Of a DNA stretch of 64,000 nt, positions 54,961 through 64,000 are shown piece by piece. Position numbers and translations under genes: made by a program. A model generated the notes under the pieces. It worked only from the letters and a program-made list of their open reading frames with translations. It searched no databases and was not told where the DNA came from. This DNA is from JAGQSZ01 sp049647585 (GTDB lineage: Bacteria; Actinomycetota; Acidimicrobiia; Acidimicrobiales; Microtrichaceae): contig JBARXY010000026.1 in NCBI GenBank assembly GCA_049647585.1, positions 1 through 64,000 of the forward strand, written 5' to 3'. Numbering within the stretch: the first letter of the stretch is position 1; every line of letters begins with the position of its first letter.

Positions 54961-55406
54961 ATCCTTTGAATAACAATGATGTCCGAATCAACGAGTTCAA
55001 GACCGAGATCGAGGGTCTTAAACTTCGCGGTAGCTCCAGCGAGGGCGAGAAGCGGCTCCTGGCAATTGGGGTGATTCTCGGTGTGGCCGGTGTCCTGCTA
55101 GCCATCGGCGGCGCTATCCAGGTTGCGAGCTTCGGCGACTCACCCGGTGATCAGCGGGCGGTACTCGCCCAGGGGTCCTTCCTAGGTATCGCGCTCATAA
55201 TCGCCGGCGCCGCGCTGTTCGTCCGATTCTCACTGGCGCGTTACTTGCGATTCTGGATGATCAGGCTCACTTACGAGAGTCGCGCCAACACCGACCGGAT
55301 CGTCGACGCCATCGAGCGAGCGAGCGGCCTGCCACCGACGACCGGCCAGGTGCAGGCTCAGCCCCAGTCCGGCGCCGACTCCCAGGCCCCCGAGCCGGTT
55401 CGCTAG
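54957..55406 (+). CDS. hypothetical small membrane protein (149 aa)
   Basis: 149 residues from a GTG that overlaps the LivF-type stop (GTGA), which ties it to the transporter operon. A hydrophilic start (NNNDVRINEFKTEIEGLKL) is followed by two spans, LLAIGVILGVAGVLLAIGGA and GSFLGIALIIAGAALFVRF, then a polar C-terminus with RLTYESRANTDRIVDAIERA and a Gln/Pro-rich end. No family recognised. An accessory membrane part of the transporter is an inference from the overlap alone. Confidence 0.65.
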   Translation: MNPLNNNDVRINEFKTEIEGLKLRGSSSEGEKRLLAIGVILGVAGVLLAIGGAIQVASFGDSPGDQRAVLAQGSFLGIALIIAGAALFVRFSLARYLRFWMIRLTYESRANTDRIVDAIERASGLPPTTGQVQAQPQSGADSQAPEPVR

Positions 55407-55411
55407 CTGTA

Positions 55412-55427
55412 GGCGCGGATCCGCGCC
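55412..55427. terminator. 16-bp perfect palindrome after the transporter operon
   Basis: GGCGCGGATCCGCGCC begins five bases after the last transporter-operon stop and separates it from the ATP synthase operon. It can form a G/C stem but has almost no loop and no T-run, so it is either a factor-dependent terminator element or a protein site. Confidence 0.35.
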
Positions 55428-55566
55428 AGGGATCGGGTCCTTTCGGCAATCGATTTGCTGCTCGGACTTGCGGCCCCGGCCCGACCGCCGTAATTTGGGA
55501 AAGCTTTCACAAGCGCGATCCCGGGCGACATCGCCGAGTGGTTCCGCGGTGAACGGGCGAGAAATC

Positions 55567-55956
55567 ATGTCGAACGAATCCAACACGAAGACTCACGAAA
55601 CCACGAAGCAGTTGAACCGATCCAGCGGATCGTTCGAACTTGCCTTCGCACCCGTGATTCTGGGGCTTTTGGGTCTGTGGCTCGATCACACCGTCGAGAC
55701 GACACCACTGTTCGTGATTCTGTTCAGCCTGTTGGGTTTTGTCGGTACCGGTATCAAGCTCTACTACGCCTACCGCTACGAAATGTCCCAGATCGAGGCG
55801 GACGTCGCCTGGCTGGGTCATGAGTCCTCGACCGACTTCCGTCAGCACGGAGCAGAGCGCCTGGAGCACAACTCGCACAGCGGTGTCAGCTCGCACAGCG
55901 AGGTCGGAGAACCCGTGTCAACGGGATCCGTTAACGACCCGGCGGTGCCCTCATGA
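55567..55956 (+). CDS. AtpZ/AtpI-like small membrane protein
   Basis: 129 residues from the ATG at 55567; codons upstream in the same frame are not convincing. Two spans are visible, SFELAFAPVILGLLGLWLDH and FVILFSLLGFVGTGIKLYYA, the AtpZ (putative F0F1-ATPase subunit) pattern. A polar tail with His and Ser follows. It opens the ATP synthase operon and overlaps the next gene (ATGA). AtpZ/AtpI proteins are thought to aid c-ring assembly or Mg import. Confidence 0.75.
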   Translation: MSNESNTKTHETTKQLNRSSGSFELAFAPVILGLLGLWLDHTVETTPLFVILFSLLGFVGTGIKLYYAYRYEMSQIEADVAWLGHESSTDFRQHGAERLEHNSHSGVSSHSEVGEPVSTGSVNDPAVPS

Positions 55957-56483
55957 ACGGTCCAGCTTCCAAGGATCCGATGACCGTGCGCATCGAAGGT
56001 CCGTCTCCGGCCATGGCCGTGGCATTGGACCTCGTCAAGCGCAGCATCTGGATCATTCCTGTGGTCGCGATGATCTCGGCAGCGTTCTGGGGGCTCAACG
56101 GCGTCGCTTCAACGATGTACGCCGTGGCGATCGTATTGGTGAATTTCCTCGTCGCCGCCTACCTTCTCGCTGTCACCGGCCGTATCAGCGCCGCCCTAAT
56201 GGGTGGCGCTGCGCTTTTCGGCTTTCTAATGCGGCTCGGGCTCATCTTCTTGGCAGTCATGCTCGTGCGTGACGCCGGTTGGATGGAACTTGTGCCTTTC
56301 GCGATCACGTTGATCGTGACCCACCTCGCCCTGTTGTTCTGGGAAATGCGCTACGTATCGTCCTCGTTGGCGTTCCCGGGTCTCAAGCCCCAACAGACTC
56401 CGAATCCCTACCTTCCGTCCTCCGATGGCAATGACGGGGCAACAGTCCCGTCTTCCGTCCCGTCCTCGCCCAGCGCGCAGTAG
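55953..56483 (+). CDS. AtpI-like membrane protein of the ATP synthase operon
   Basis: 176 residues, four spans (IWIIPVVAMISAAFWGLNG, MYAVAIVLVNFLVAAYLLAV, MGGAALFGFLMRLGLIFLAV, ELVPFAITLIVTHLALLFWE) and a Ser/Pro-rich tail. Size, topology and position before atpB match the ATP synthase subunit I family. Its start overlaps the previous stop by four bases and atpB follows after 15 bases. Confidence 0.75.
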   Translation: MNGPASKDPMTVRIEGPSPAMAVALDLVKRSIWIIPVVAMISAAFWGLNGVASTMYAVAIVLVNFLVAAYLLAVTGRISAALMGGAALFGFLMRLGLIFLAVMLVRDAGWMELVPFAITLIVTHLALLFWEMRYVSSSLAFPGLKPQQTPNPYLPSSDGNDGATVPSSVPSSPSAQ

Positions 56484-56498
56484 AAGGAGTTTCTCCGG

Positions 56499-57308
56499 AT
56501 GCTCGGTCTTCAGACCATTGCCGGCAATGTGGCCATCCTCGCCTCAGAAGGCGGGGGTGGGGTTCATTTCCCCCCGATCCAAGACATCGTCATTTGGCCC
56601 AGCATTGGTGAGGGCTTCTATCAGTTCAACAAGATCGCACTGATCTCGCTGATCTCGATGGCGGTTCCTGCGCTGCTCTTCTACCTGGCCGGCCGCAAGG
56701 CGAGCCTGGTTCCCTCGAAACTGCAGAACGTGATGGAGTCGGGCATCGATTTCGTCGAGGAGCAGTTGGTTCTTCCGGCAATCGGTCCCGATGGCATGCG
56801 CTACCTGCCGATGCTGACCTCCATGATGTTCTTCATCTGGATCGGCAACAGCTTCGAGGTCATTCCGACTGCGCACATGCCCGCCAACGCACGTATGGCC
56901 AACCCGCTGATTCTTGCGCTCGTCGCATGGGCGATGTTCATCGGTGTCGGCGTCAAGCACCACGGTCTGGGTTACTTCAAGTCCGCCCTCTTCCCGCCAG
57001 GCGTTCCAAAGGCTCTCTACATCCTGGTGACTCCCATCGAGTTGCTTTCGACCTTCCTGATCCGGCCCTTCTCGCTCGCAGTGCGTCTTTTCGCCAACAT
57101 GCTCGCCGGGCACATTCTGCTCGTGACCTTCTCGGTCCTGTGCATCACCTTGTGGCAGCTGAGCCCCTTGGTCGTGGTTAATGCACTCTCGTTCCCAATG
57201 CTCGTGGCCTTCACCGGCTTCGAGGTCATGGTGGCCTTCCTGCAGGCGTTCATCTTCGCCCTGCTGACCGCCGTTTACATCGGGGGCGCACTACATCCGG
57301 CTCACTGA
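56499..57308 (+). CDS. atpB: ATP synthase F0 subunit a
   Basis: 269 residues; AGGAG precedes the ATG. Subunit a forms the proton half-channels. The functional Arg lies in the fourth-span text STFLIRPFSLAVRLFANMLA, with GHILLVTFSV after it. WIGNSFEVIPTAHMPANAR is the conserved N-terminal region. About six spans. No sign of sodium specificity can be read with confidence. Confidence 0.95.
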   Translation: MLGLQTIAGNVAILASEGGGGVHFPPIQDIVIWPSIGEGFYQFNKIALISLISMAVPALLFYLAGRKASLVPSKLQNVMESGIDFVEEQLVLPAIGPDGMRYLPMLTSMMFFIWIGNSFEVIPTAHMPANARMANPLILALVAWAMFIGVGVKHHGLGYFKSALFPPGVPKALYILVTPIELLSTFLIRPFSLAVRLFANMLAGHILLVTFSVLCITLWQLSPLVVVNALSFPMLVAFTGFEVMVAFLQAFIFALLTAVYIGGALHPAH

Positions 57309-57479
57309 GTCACCCCTGACTCATCGAACCGAGCAGCAAGTCGATCGGCCCCGGCGGATCGGGGCAGTTCGATCGGCGCAAATCGATCAGTTCAGATAGA
57401 TCAGAAATACCGAAGTCCAAAAGCAATACAAGACCTGACCACATGACCACTTCCGGTCACGAACAGGAGTACCAACCAA

Positions 57480-57773
57480 ATGAGTTCACTCGTCAACACC
57501 GCAAGCACGATCCTCGCCCAGCTCCCTGACGGAGCAAGCGTCGCCGATGCCAAGGGCATCGCTGGTGCCACCGGCGCCGGTATGGCATACGGTCTCGCTG
57601 CGATCGGCCCCGGCATCGGTATTGGCTACCTGGTCGGTCAGGCTGTTCAGGCCATGGCTCGTCAGCCAGAGTCAGCAGGACAGGTCCAGACGACCATGTT
57701 CCTCGGCATCGCCTTCACCGAAGCCCTCGCCCTGATCGGCTTCGTGGTCTTCATTCTTCTCAAGTTCGTCTGA
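57480..57773 (+). CDS. atpE: ATP synthase F0 subunit c
   Basis: 97 residues: two spans joined by a polar loop, GAGMAYGLAAIGPGIGIGYL, ARQPES and the ion-binding Glu in FTEALALIGFVVFILL. An extra N-terminal stretch of about 28 residues precedes the usual start and resembles a short leader. CAGGAG lies about ten bases ahead of the ATG. The 171 bases before it hold no gene but have G/C inverted repeats, perhaps to raise translation of this high-copy subunit. Confidence 0.95.
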   Translation: MSSLVNTASTILAQLPDGASVADAKGIAGATGAGMAYGLAAIGPGIGIGYLVGQAVQAMARQPESAGQVQTTMFLGIAFTEALALIGFVVFILLKFV

Positions 57774-57848
57774 TCCGGGGTCAAACCCACAGATGAACGC
57801 CAGTTCAGTCACTAGTCCCATGTTCCCTGCTTCCCCGAGGAGACCCTC

Positions 57849-58391
57849 ATGCTCGCCGTTCTGAGCGTGCTTGCAGAAGAAGGCGCGAAGACGATCAACC
57901 CAGTGGTCCCCGACAACATCGGGGAACTCTTCTGGGGTGCGATCAGCTTCTTCGGCCTCTGGATACTGCTTCGTTATGTCTGTCTGCCCCCTCTGATGAA
58001 GGTCCGCGAGGAGCGGGCACAGAAGGCGCAGTCCGATCTTGAGGCGGCGGCAACGGCTGCTACCCAGGCGGAGCAGGTTCGTCGGGACTACGACGCCACT
58101 CTCGCCGAGGCACGCGCCGAAGCGGCACAGGTCGTCGAGACAGCACGGGCAGCATCCGAGGCACAGCGAGCCGAAGCCGTCCGGGTCGCCGAGGCCGAAG
58201 TGGCAGAACAACGACAGGTCGCAATGGCAGAGCTGGACTCGGCCCGGGCAGCGGCGTTGACCTCAATCCGGTCCGAGGTGGCTGATCTGGCCGTCTCGGC
58301 CGCATCCAAGGTCGTTCAGAGTGACCTGGACCTGGCGAGCAACCGTTCGACGGTCGACGAGTACGTCAATCAGGCCAGCGGAAACCGCTGA
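57849..58391 (+). CDS. atpF: ATP synthase F0 subunit b, first copy
   Basis: 180 residues. A short N-terminus, one span (ELFWGAISFFGLWILLRYV), then a long charged helix rich in Ala, Glu, Arg and Gln (VREERAQKAQSDLEAAATAA onward) suited to the peripheral stalk. A second, different b-type gene follows 17 bases later, which suggests a b/b' heterodimer. Which is the canonical b cannot be settled by sight. Confidence 0.88.
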   Translation: MLAVLSVLAEEGAKTINPVVPDNIGELFWGAISFFGLWILLRYVCLPPLMKVREERAQKAQSDLEAAATAATQAEQVRRDYDATLAEARAEAAQVVETARAASEAQRAEAVRVAEAEVAEQRQVAMAELDSARAAALTSIRSEVADLAVSAASKVVQSDLDLASNRSTVDEYVNQASGNR

Positions 58392-58408
58392 GAAGGCTGG
58401 AGTTGTAG

Positions 58409-58954
58409 ATGTTTACCTTCCTCACAGTCCTTGCCGCAGAGGCGCCCGAGACGGCAAACGGCTTCTGGCTTCCCCATGACAAGAACGAAGTCATCTGGGG
58501 CAGCTTGGCGTTCTTCATCGTTGCCTACCTGCTCTTCAAGTTCGGCAAGGCCCCCGTCGCCAAGTACTACACGGGTCGCACGGCCAACATCGAAGCCAAG
58601 CTGGCCCAGGCTGAAGCCGCACGGGTCGAGGCAGAGAACGAACGTGACGGCATCAAGGCAGCACTCGCAGATTCCGAGAGCGAAGCCGCCCGAATCGTCG
58701 CCGACGCCCGAGCCAGCGCCACCCAGTTGGCCGCCGACACCGATATCCGTGCCGTCCGTGACGCCGAGCGTGTCCGGGAACGTGCCGCCGCCGATCTGGT
58801 AGCCACCCGCACCCAGGCCGAGTCGGACCTCTCGAGTGAACTTTCACGTCTTTCGCTCGGAGCTGCAGAGCGTGTCGTCGAGTCCTCCCTCGATGACGCG
58901 GCCCAGCAGCGGCTGATCGAGTCCTATATCAGCCGAGTCGGTTCCCAGAACTGA
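58409..58954 (+). CDS. atpF: ATP synthase F0 subunit b, second copy
   Basis: 181 residues. The region before the span, NGFWLPHDKNEVIWGSLAFF, is close to canonical b, followed by LFKFGKAPVAKYY and a long Ala/Glu/Arg coiled-coil (ANIEAKLAQAEAARVEAENE). It differs throughout from the copy upstream, so this is not a recent duplication. Together with the delta subunit encoded 48 bases later it should form the stator. Confidence 0.9.
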   Translation: MFTFLTVLAAEAPETANGFWLPHDKNEVIWGSLAFFIVAYLLFKFGKAPVAKYYTGRTANIEAKLAQAEAARVEAENERDGIKAALADSESEAARIVADARASATQLAADTDIRAVRDAERVRERAAADLVATRTQAESDLSSELSRLSLGAAERVVESSLDDAAQQRLIESYISRVGSQN

Positions 58955-59002
58955 CCCGGCGATCACCATCCAAGCAATTCTGAGAACAGAGCGGAAACAC
59001 AG

Positions 59003-59530
59003 ATGAGTGACAATCGCATCACCGCATATGCCGACGCTGCTTTCGCTATAGCGGTCGCAGAGGACAGCCTCGCCGAGGTTGAGGACGAACTGTTCCGCCT
59101 CGGGCGGATCATGCAGTCCAACGACGAGCTGCGCTCCACGCTGACCGACCAGCGTCTGCCGGTCGAGCGTCGCCAACAGATCGTCGAGGACCTCCTCGAG
59201 GGCAAGGCCACCACGACCACGTCGGCGCTGGTCTCGATGATCATCGGCGCCGGACGTGCCGGTGATCTTCACAAGATCGCCCAGGAACTCGTTCAGCGTT
59301 CTGCGCGTAACGTCGGACAGGAAGTCGCCGAAGTTCGCTCAGCGGTGCCGCTGACCGAGGCGCAGATCGCGCAGCTGACCGAAGCTCTCAAGACCCGCAC
59401 GAACCAGGACATCACGGTCAAGAACATCGTCGACCCCACCGTCATGGGTGGAATCGTCACCCAGATCGGCGACTCGGTCCTCGATGGAACTGTCCGCACA
59501 CGTTTGAACCAACTCCGCGAATCGTTCTGA
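59003..59530 (+). CDS. atpH: ATP synthase F1 subunit delta
   Basis: 175 residues, usual length for a stand-alone delta (not fused to b as in mycobacteria). ITAYADAAFAIAVAEDSLAE at the start and the C-terminal KNIVDPTVMGGIVTQIGDSV are the family signatures. It links the b stalk to the alpha subunits. Confidence 0.93.
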   Translation: MSDNRITAYADAAFAIAVAEDSLAEVEDELFRLGRIMQSNDELRSTLTDQRLPVERRQQIVEDLLEGKATTTTSALVSMIIGAGRAGDLHKIAQELVQRSARNVGQEVAEVRSAVPLTEAQIAQLTEALKTRTNQDITVKNIVDPTVMGGIVTQIGDSVLDGTVRTRLNQLRESF

Positions 59531-59622
59531 TCCACCCGGATCGGCGGTCAGCCACATTGGTGATCGCAGCAGTTCGCAATCCGCACGAAGCCCGCACTTG
59601 AAGCCGCAGGAGACCAACCGAA

Positions 59623-61245
<1,623 letters not shown>

Positions 61246-61266
61246 TCCCCCCGATTCGGGACATCA

Positions 61267-61294
61267 GGTGACCAGGAGAGGCTGACCAGGAGAC
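61267..61294 (+). repeat. 14-bp direct duplication carrying the atpG ribosome site
   Basis: GGTGACCAGGAGAG (61267-61280) and GCTGACCAGGAGAC (61281-61294) lie directly before the atpG ATG at 61298. Each copy has an AGGAG; only the second is at the right distance. Confidence 0.8.
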
Positions 61295-61297
61295 CAC

Positions 61298-62290
61298 ATG
61301 CCGGGAGCACAGGAACGAATTCTGCGTGAGCGCATCGCCAGCGTTCAGAACACGAAGAAGATCACCCGCGCGATGGAACTCATCGCAGCAACCCGGGTGG
61401 TCAAGGCACAGGCCCAGGCCAACGAAGCTCGGCCCTATTCCGAGCGGATCACCCAGGTGATCCAGGACCTCGCGGCTGCTGGTGCCGAGATCAACCACCC
61501 ACTGCTGCGACCGGTGGAAAAGGTCCAGAAGGTCGGTGTCCTGGTACTGGCTGGCGACCGAGGCCTGGCTGGTGCCTACAACACCACCGTCATCCGCCTA
61601 GCCGAACGAGAGATTCAGGCGGCCCGTGCCAATGGCCAGGACTTCTCGATCGTCACGGTCGGGCGCAAGGCCGAGGCGTACTTCAGATTCCGTCACTTCG
61701 ACATCGATGCCTCGTACTCCGGGTTTACCGACCGTCCGACCTACGACGAGGCAGTCAAGATCGCGGCCCGCATCACCGATTTGTTCACCACTGGTGGTTG
61801 TGACCGGATTGACCTCTGTTACACGCGGTTCATCTCGATGGGCACCCAGGAAGCTGTTGTCCGCAGGTTCCTTCCGCTCGAGCCGCCGTCGGTGATTGCC
61901 GATGCCGGAGACGCCGGCGCAACTGCCGGCTTCGAGTTCGAGCCTTCTGCCAGCGCAGTTCTCGAATCCCTGTTGCCCCGATACGTCGAGTCCCGGATCT
62001 TTGCCGCCTTGCTCGAGGCCGCAGCGTCGGAACTCGCTTCACGTCAGCGGGCGATGAAGTCGGCAACGGACAATGCCCAGGAACTGATCATCAAGTACAC
62101 CCGCAAGATGAACCAGGTCCGCCAGGACGCAATCACCACCGAGATCATGGAGATCATCAGCGGTGCCGAAGCGTTGGCTGACGACAAGGGCGACGCCGAG
62201 GACCTGCTCCTCGATCAGCTCTCCAGCGAGTATTTCCCGACGGTCGACAGGCATTTGCAGCACACCCGTCCAGTCAGGAACAAGGCCTGA
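61298..62290 (+). CDS. atpG: ATP synthase F1 subunit gamma
   Basis: 330 residues, slightly longer than E. coli gamma. RERIASVQNTKKITRAMELI at the N-terminus and the closing helix text NAQELIIKYTRKMNQVRQDA with ITTEIMEIISGAEAL are the two ends of the rotating coiled coil. GVLVLAGDRGLAGAYNT is the conserved inner segment. Rotary shaft of F1. Confidence 0.95.
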   Translation: MPGAQERILRERIASVQNTKKITRAMELIAATRVVKAQAQANEARPYSERITQVIQDLAAAGAEINHPLLRPVEKVQKVGVLVLAGDRGLAGAYNTTVIRLAEREIQAARANGQDFSIVTVGRKAEAYFRFRHFDIDASYSGFTDRPTYDEAVKIAARITDLFTTGGCDRIDLCYTRFISMGTQEAVVRRFLPLEPPSVIADAGDAGATAGFEFEPSASAVLESLLPRYVESRIFAALLEAAASELASRQRAMKSATDNAQELIIKYTRKMNQVRQDAITTEIMEIISGAEALADDKGDAEDLLLDQLSSEYFPTVDRHLQHTRPVRNKA

Positions 62291-62291
62291 T

Positions 62292-62444
62292 ATGCCAGTT
62301 GACCCGCAGCTCACATCAATCACGCAGCTGAAATTCATTACAGGAACCGGCTCGAAATCTGCTCCGGTCCAGATCACACCCAACTCACCCTTGTGCACGT
62401 CGACCTTGACTGCGCAGACCATCCCGACCAGGAGATTCTCATGA
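62292..62444 (+). CDS. possible 50-aa small protein between atpG and atpD
   Basis: An ATG follows the atpG stop by one base; the frame runs 50 codons and ends in an ATGA overlap with the atpD start. The product is polar (MPVDPQLTSITQLKFITGTG) and matches nothing I know. Third-position G/C is about two thirds, lower than in the neighbours. AAGG lies six bases upstream. It may only be a translated spacer that carries ribosomes to atpD. Confidence 0.25.
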   Translation: MPVDPQLTSITQLKFITGTGSKSAPVQITPNSPLCTSTLTAQTIPTRRFS

Positions 62445-63886
62445 CGGTCACCGAGTCCGAACTCAAAGACGGCAGAATCGTTGCCATCGCTGGACCGGTC
62501 GTTGACGTCGAGTTCCCACCCGACGCTCTTCCCGAGATCAACACGGCACTCGAGTTCACCATCGCGGTTGACGGAGTGGACATAGTCGTCACCGCCGAGG
62601 TCGCCCAGCAGATCGGCGATAGCCGGGTCAGGGCCATTTCGCTCAAGCCCACCGACGGACTCGTCCGAGGTACGCCTGTGCGCAACACAGGTGCCGGCAT
62701 TTCCGTGCCGGTCGGTGACGCCACGCTCGGTCACGTGTTCAACGTGCTCGGTCAGCCACTCGACGTTCCCACCATCGAGGTCACCGAGCGCTGGGAGATC
62801 CACCGCGAAGCTCCCGCCTTCGACACCCTCGAGCCCAAGGCCGTCATGTTCCCGACGGGCATCAAGGTCATCGACCTTCTGACCCCGTACCTGCAGGGCG
62901 GCAAGATCGGCCTGTTCGGCGGCGCCGGCGTGGGCAAGACGGTGTTGATCACCGAGATGATCAACCGTGTCGCCACCCAGTTCGGTGGTGTGTCGGTGTT
63001 CGCCGGTGTGGGGGAGAGGACCCGTGAGGGAACCGACCTCTTCATCGAGATGGGCGAAACCATGATGGGCGGCGGTGGATCCGTTCTCGACAAGGCCGCA
63101 CTCGTCTTCGGTCAGATGGACGAGCCCCCGGGCGTGCGTCTCCGTGTCGCCCTTTCGGCACTGACCATGGCCGAGTACTTCCGTGACGTGCAGGGCCAGG
63201 ACGTGTTGTTGTTCATCGACAACATCTTCCGTTTCACCCAGGCCGGTTCCGAAGTGTCCACACTTCTCGGTCGCATGCCGGCAGCCGTGGGTTACCAGCC
63301 GACCCTCGCCGACGAGATGGGCGAACTGCAGGAGCGCATCACCTCTACCGGTGGCCGCTCGATCACGTCGCTCCAGGCCGTTTACGTCCCCGCTGACGAC
63401 TACACCGACCCGGCGCCGTTCACGGCCTTCACCCACTTCGACGGCACCACCGAGTTGAGCCGTGACATCGCGGCGCTCGGTATCTACCCCGCTGTGGATC
63501 CCTTGGCCTCATCTTCGACCATCCTTTCGCCCGAGGTTGTTGGTGCACGTCACTACGCCGTGGCCCGTCGTGTGCAGGAGATGCTCCAGCGCTACAAGGA
63601 GCTCCAGGACATCATCGCCATTCTCGGTATCGACGAGCTTTCCGAAGAGGATCGCATCACCGTCAACCGGGCCCGCAAGATCCAGAAGTTCCTTGCCCAG
63701 CCGATGTTCGTCGCCGAAGTGTTCACCGGTCTGCCCGGTATCTTCACTCCCGTCGAAGAGACCGTCGAGTCCTTCGAAGCGCTCATCAACGGTGATCTCG
63801 ATCACCTGCCGGAGCAGGCGTTCTTCAACGTGGGCGGAGCCGAAGACGCAATCCGCAAGGCCGCTGAACTCGAGAAGTCTGTCTGA
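62441..63886 (+). CDS. atpD: ATP synthase F1 subunit beta
   Basis: 481 residues from the ATG at 62441, preceded by CCAGGAGA. Catalytic subunit: Walker A LFGGAGVGKTVLI, catalytic Glu in GVGERTREG, Walker B-like VLLFIDNIFRFTQAG, and ALGIYPAVDPLASSS. Opening text RIVAIAGPVVDVEFPPDALP is standard. Its stop overlaps the next start (TGATG). Confidence 0.98.
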   Translation: MTVTESELKDGRIVAIAGPVVDVEFPPDALPEINTALEFTIAVDGVDIVVTAEVAQQIGDSRVRAISLKPTDGLVRGTPVRNTGAGISVPVGDATLGHVFNVLGQPLDVPTIEVTERWEIHREAPAFDTLEPKAVMFPTGIKVIDLLTPYLQGGKIGLFGGAGVGKTVLITEMINRVATQFGGVSVFAGVGERTREGTDLFIEMGETMMGGGGSVLDKAALVFGQMDEPPGVRLRVALSALTMAEYFRDVQGQDVLLFIDNIFRFTQAGSEVSTLLGRMPAAVGYQPTLADEMGELQERITSTGGRSITSLQAVYVPADDYTDPAPFTAFTHFDGTTELSRDIAALGIYPAVDPLASSSTILSPEVVGARHYAVARRVQEMLQRYKELQDIIAILGIDELSEEDRITVNRARKIQKFLAQPMFVAEVFTGLPGIFTPVEETVESFEALINGDLDHLPEQAFFNVGGAEDAIRKAAELEKSV

Positions 63887-64000
63887 TGTCGCTGGTCGTC
63901 GAGCTCGTCTCTCCTGAGCGCGTCGCCTATACCGGCGAGGCGAAAATGGTCATCTGTCGCACGACGACGGGTGACATCGCCTTCCTGCCCGGCCACATTC
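63886..64000 (+). CDS. atpC: ATP synthase F1 subunit epsilon, 3'-partial
   Basis: The ATG shares one base with the atpD stop. The 38 codons in the window, with LVVELVSPERVAYTGEAKMV and DIAFLPGHI, match the N-terminal beta sandwich of epsilon. The window ends inside the gene. Confidence 0.9.
   Translation, partial: MSLVVELVSPERVAYTGEAKMVICRTTTGDIAFLPGHI

Overview
The window looks like a chromosomal segment from a high-GC actinobacterium (about 60% G+C by eye, many GTG/TTG starts), most likely near the class Acidimicrobiia. The main reasons are an FrhB-like F420 protein, a DUF222-type HNH nuclease, an MT0933-like antitoxin, a LytR-CpsA-Psr protein, FtsEX, and a mannose/ahcY gene order that recalls the mycobacterial manB-sahH locus. 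No complete insertion sequence, prophage, CRISPR array or rRNA was seen. There is one tRNA, tRNA-Arg(CCG), next to argS.

Layout. 1-1.3 kb: the end of an HNH nuclease and a small Cys/His protein. 1.4-10.1 kb: a glycan module (GT-C-like membrane protein, GtrA-GT2 fusion, phosphomannomutase, Trm112-like protein, SIS-type sugar-phosphate isomerase), then ahcY. 10.1-12.8 kb (minus): SGNH acyltransferase and comF. 12.8-18.8 kb: secA, prfB, ftsE, ftsX and a small antitoxin-like gene. 18.8-20 kb: a Flp-type pilin, an unknown 88-residue protein and a lipoprotein; the first two share an upstream element. 20-25.5 kb: FrhB-like protein, acyl-CoA dehydrogenase, LCP protein, and a divergent XRE regulator/methionine aminopeptidase pair. 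25.6-28.7 kb: tRNA-Arg, argS, lysA. 28.9-31.8 kb (minus): AAA ATPase, ECF sigma and a membrane anti-sigma-like partner. 31.9-35.9 kb: hom, thrC and an ApgM-like gene where thrB would be expected. 36.2-45.7 kb: rho, rpmE, a conserved unknown, prfA, prmC, a cyclic-nucleotide-binding protein, a thiolase-like gene (minus), rpiB and glyA. 45.7-50.5 kb: polyprenyl glycosylphosphotransferase, a WecA/MraY-family transferase and an amidohydrolase. 50.9-55.4 kb: a Liv-type ABC transporter with fused permeases. 55.6-64 kb: the ATP synthase operon (AtpZ-like, AtpI-like, a, c, two b-type subunits, delta, alpha, gamma, beta, start of epsilon), cut off by the window end.

How the genes fit together. The first module could turn fructose-6-P into mannose-1-P and load mannose on a polyprenyl carrier for a GT-C enzyme. 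A second envelope module (glycosylphosphotransferase, WecA-like) sits at 46-49 kb, and the LCP protein could attach the finished glycan. Lysine and threonine synthesis are represented by lysA and hom-thrC-apgM-like. secA, prfA/prmC, prfB, rpmE, argS, glyA and rho form the information-processing core.

Most notable: (1) the ApgM-like protein as probable homoserine kinase; (2) twin palindromes covering both -10 boxes between the XRE and MAP genes; (3) an element with identical 37-base spacing upstream of the pilin and the unknown 88-residue gene; (4) short tandem duplications of 10-17 bp that repeatedly sit on or just beyond stop codons; (5) a perfect 11-bp inverted repeat in the glycosylphosphotransferase leader; (6) an ECF sigma/anti-sigma pair beside a winged-helix AAA ATPase. 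All calls come from reading sequence; no search or folding program was run.
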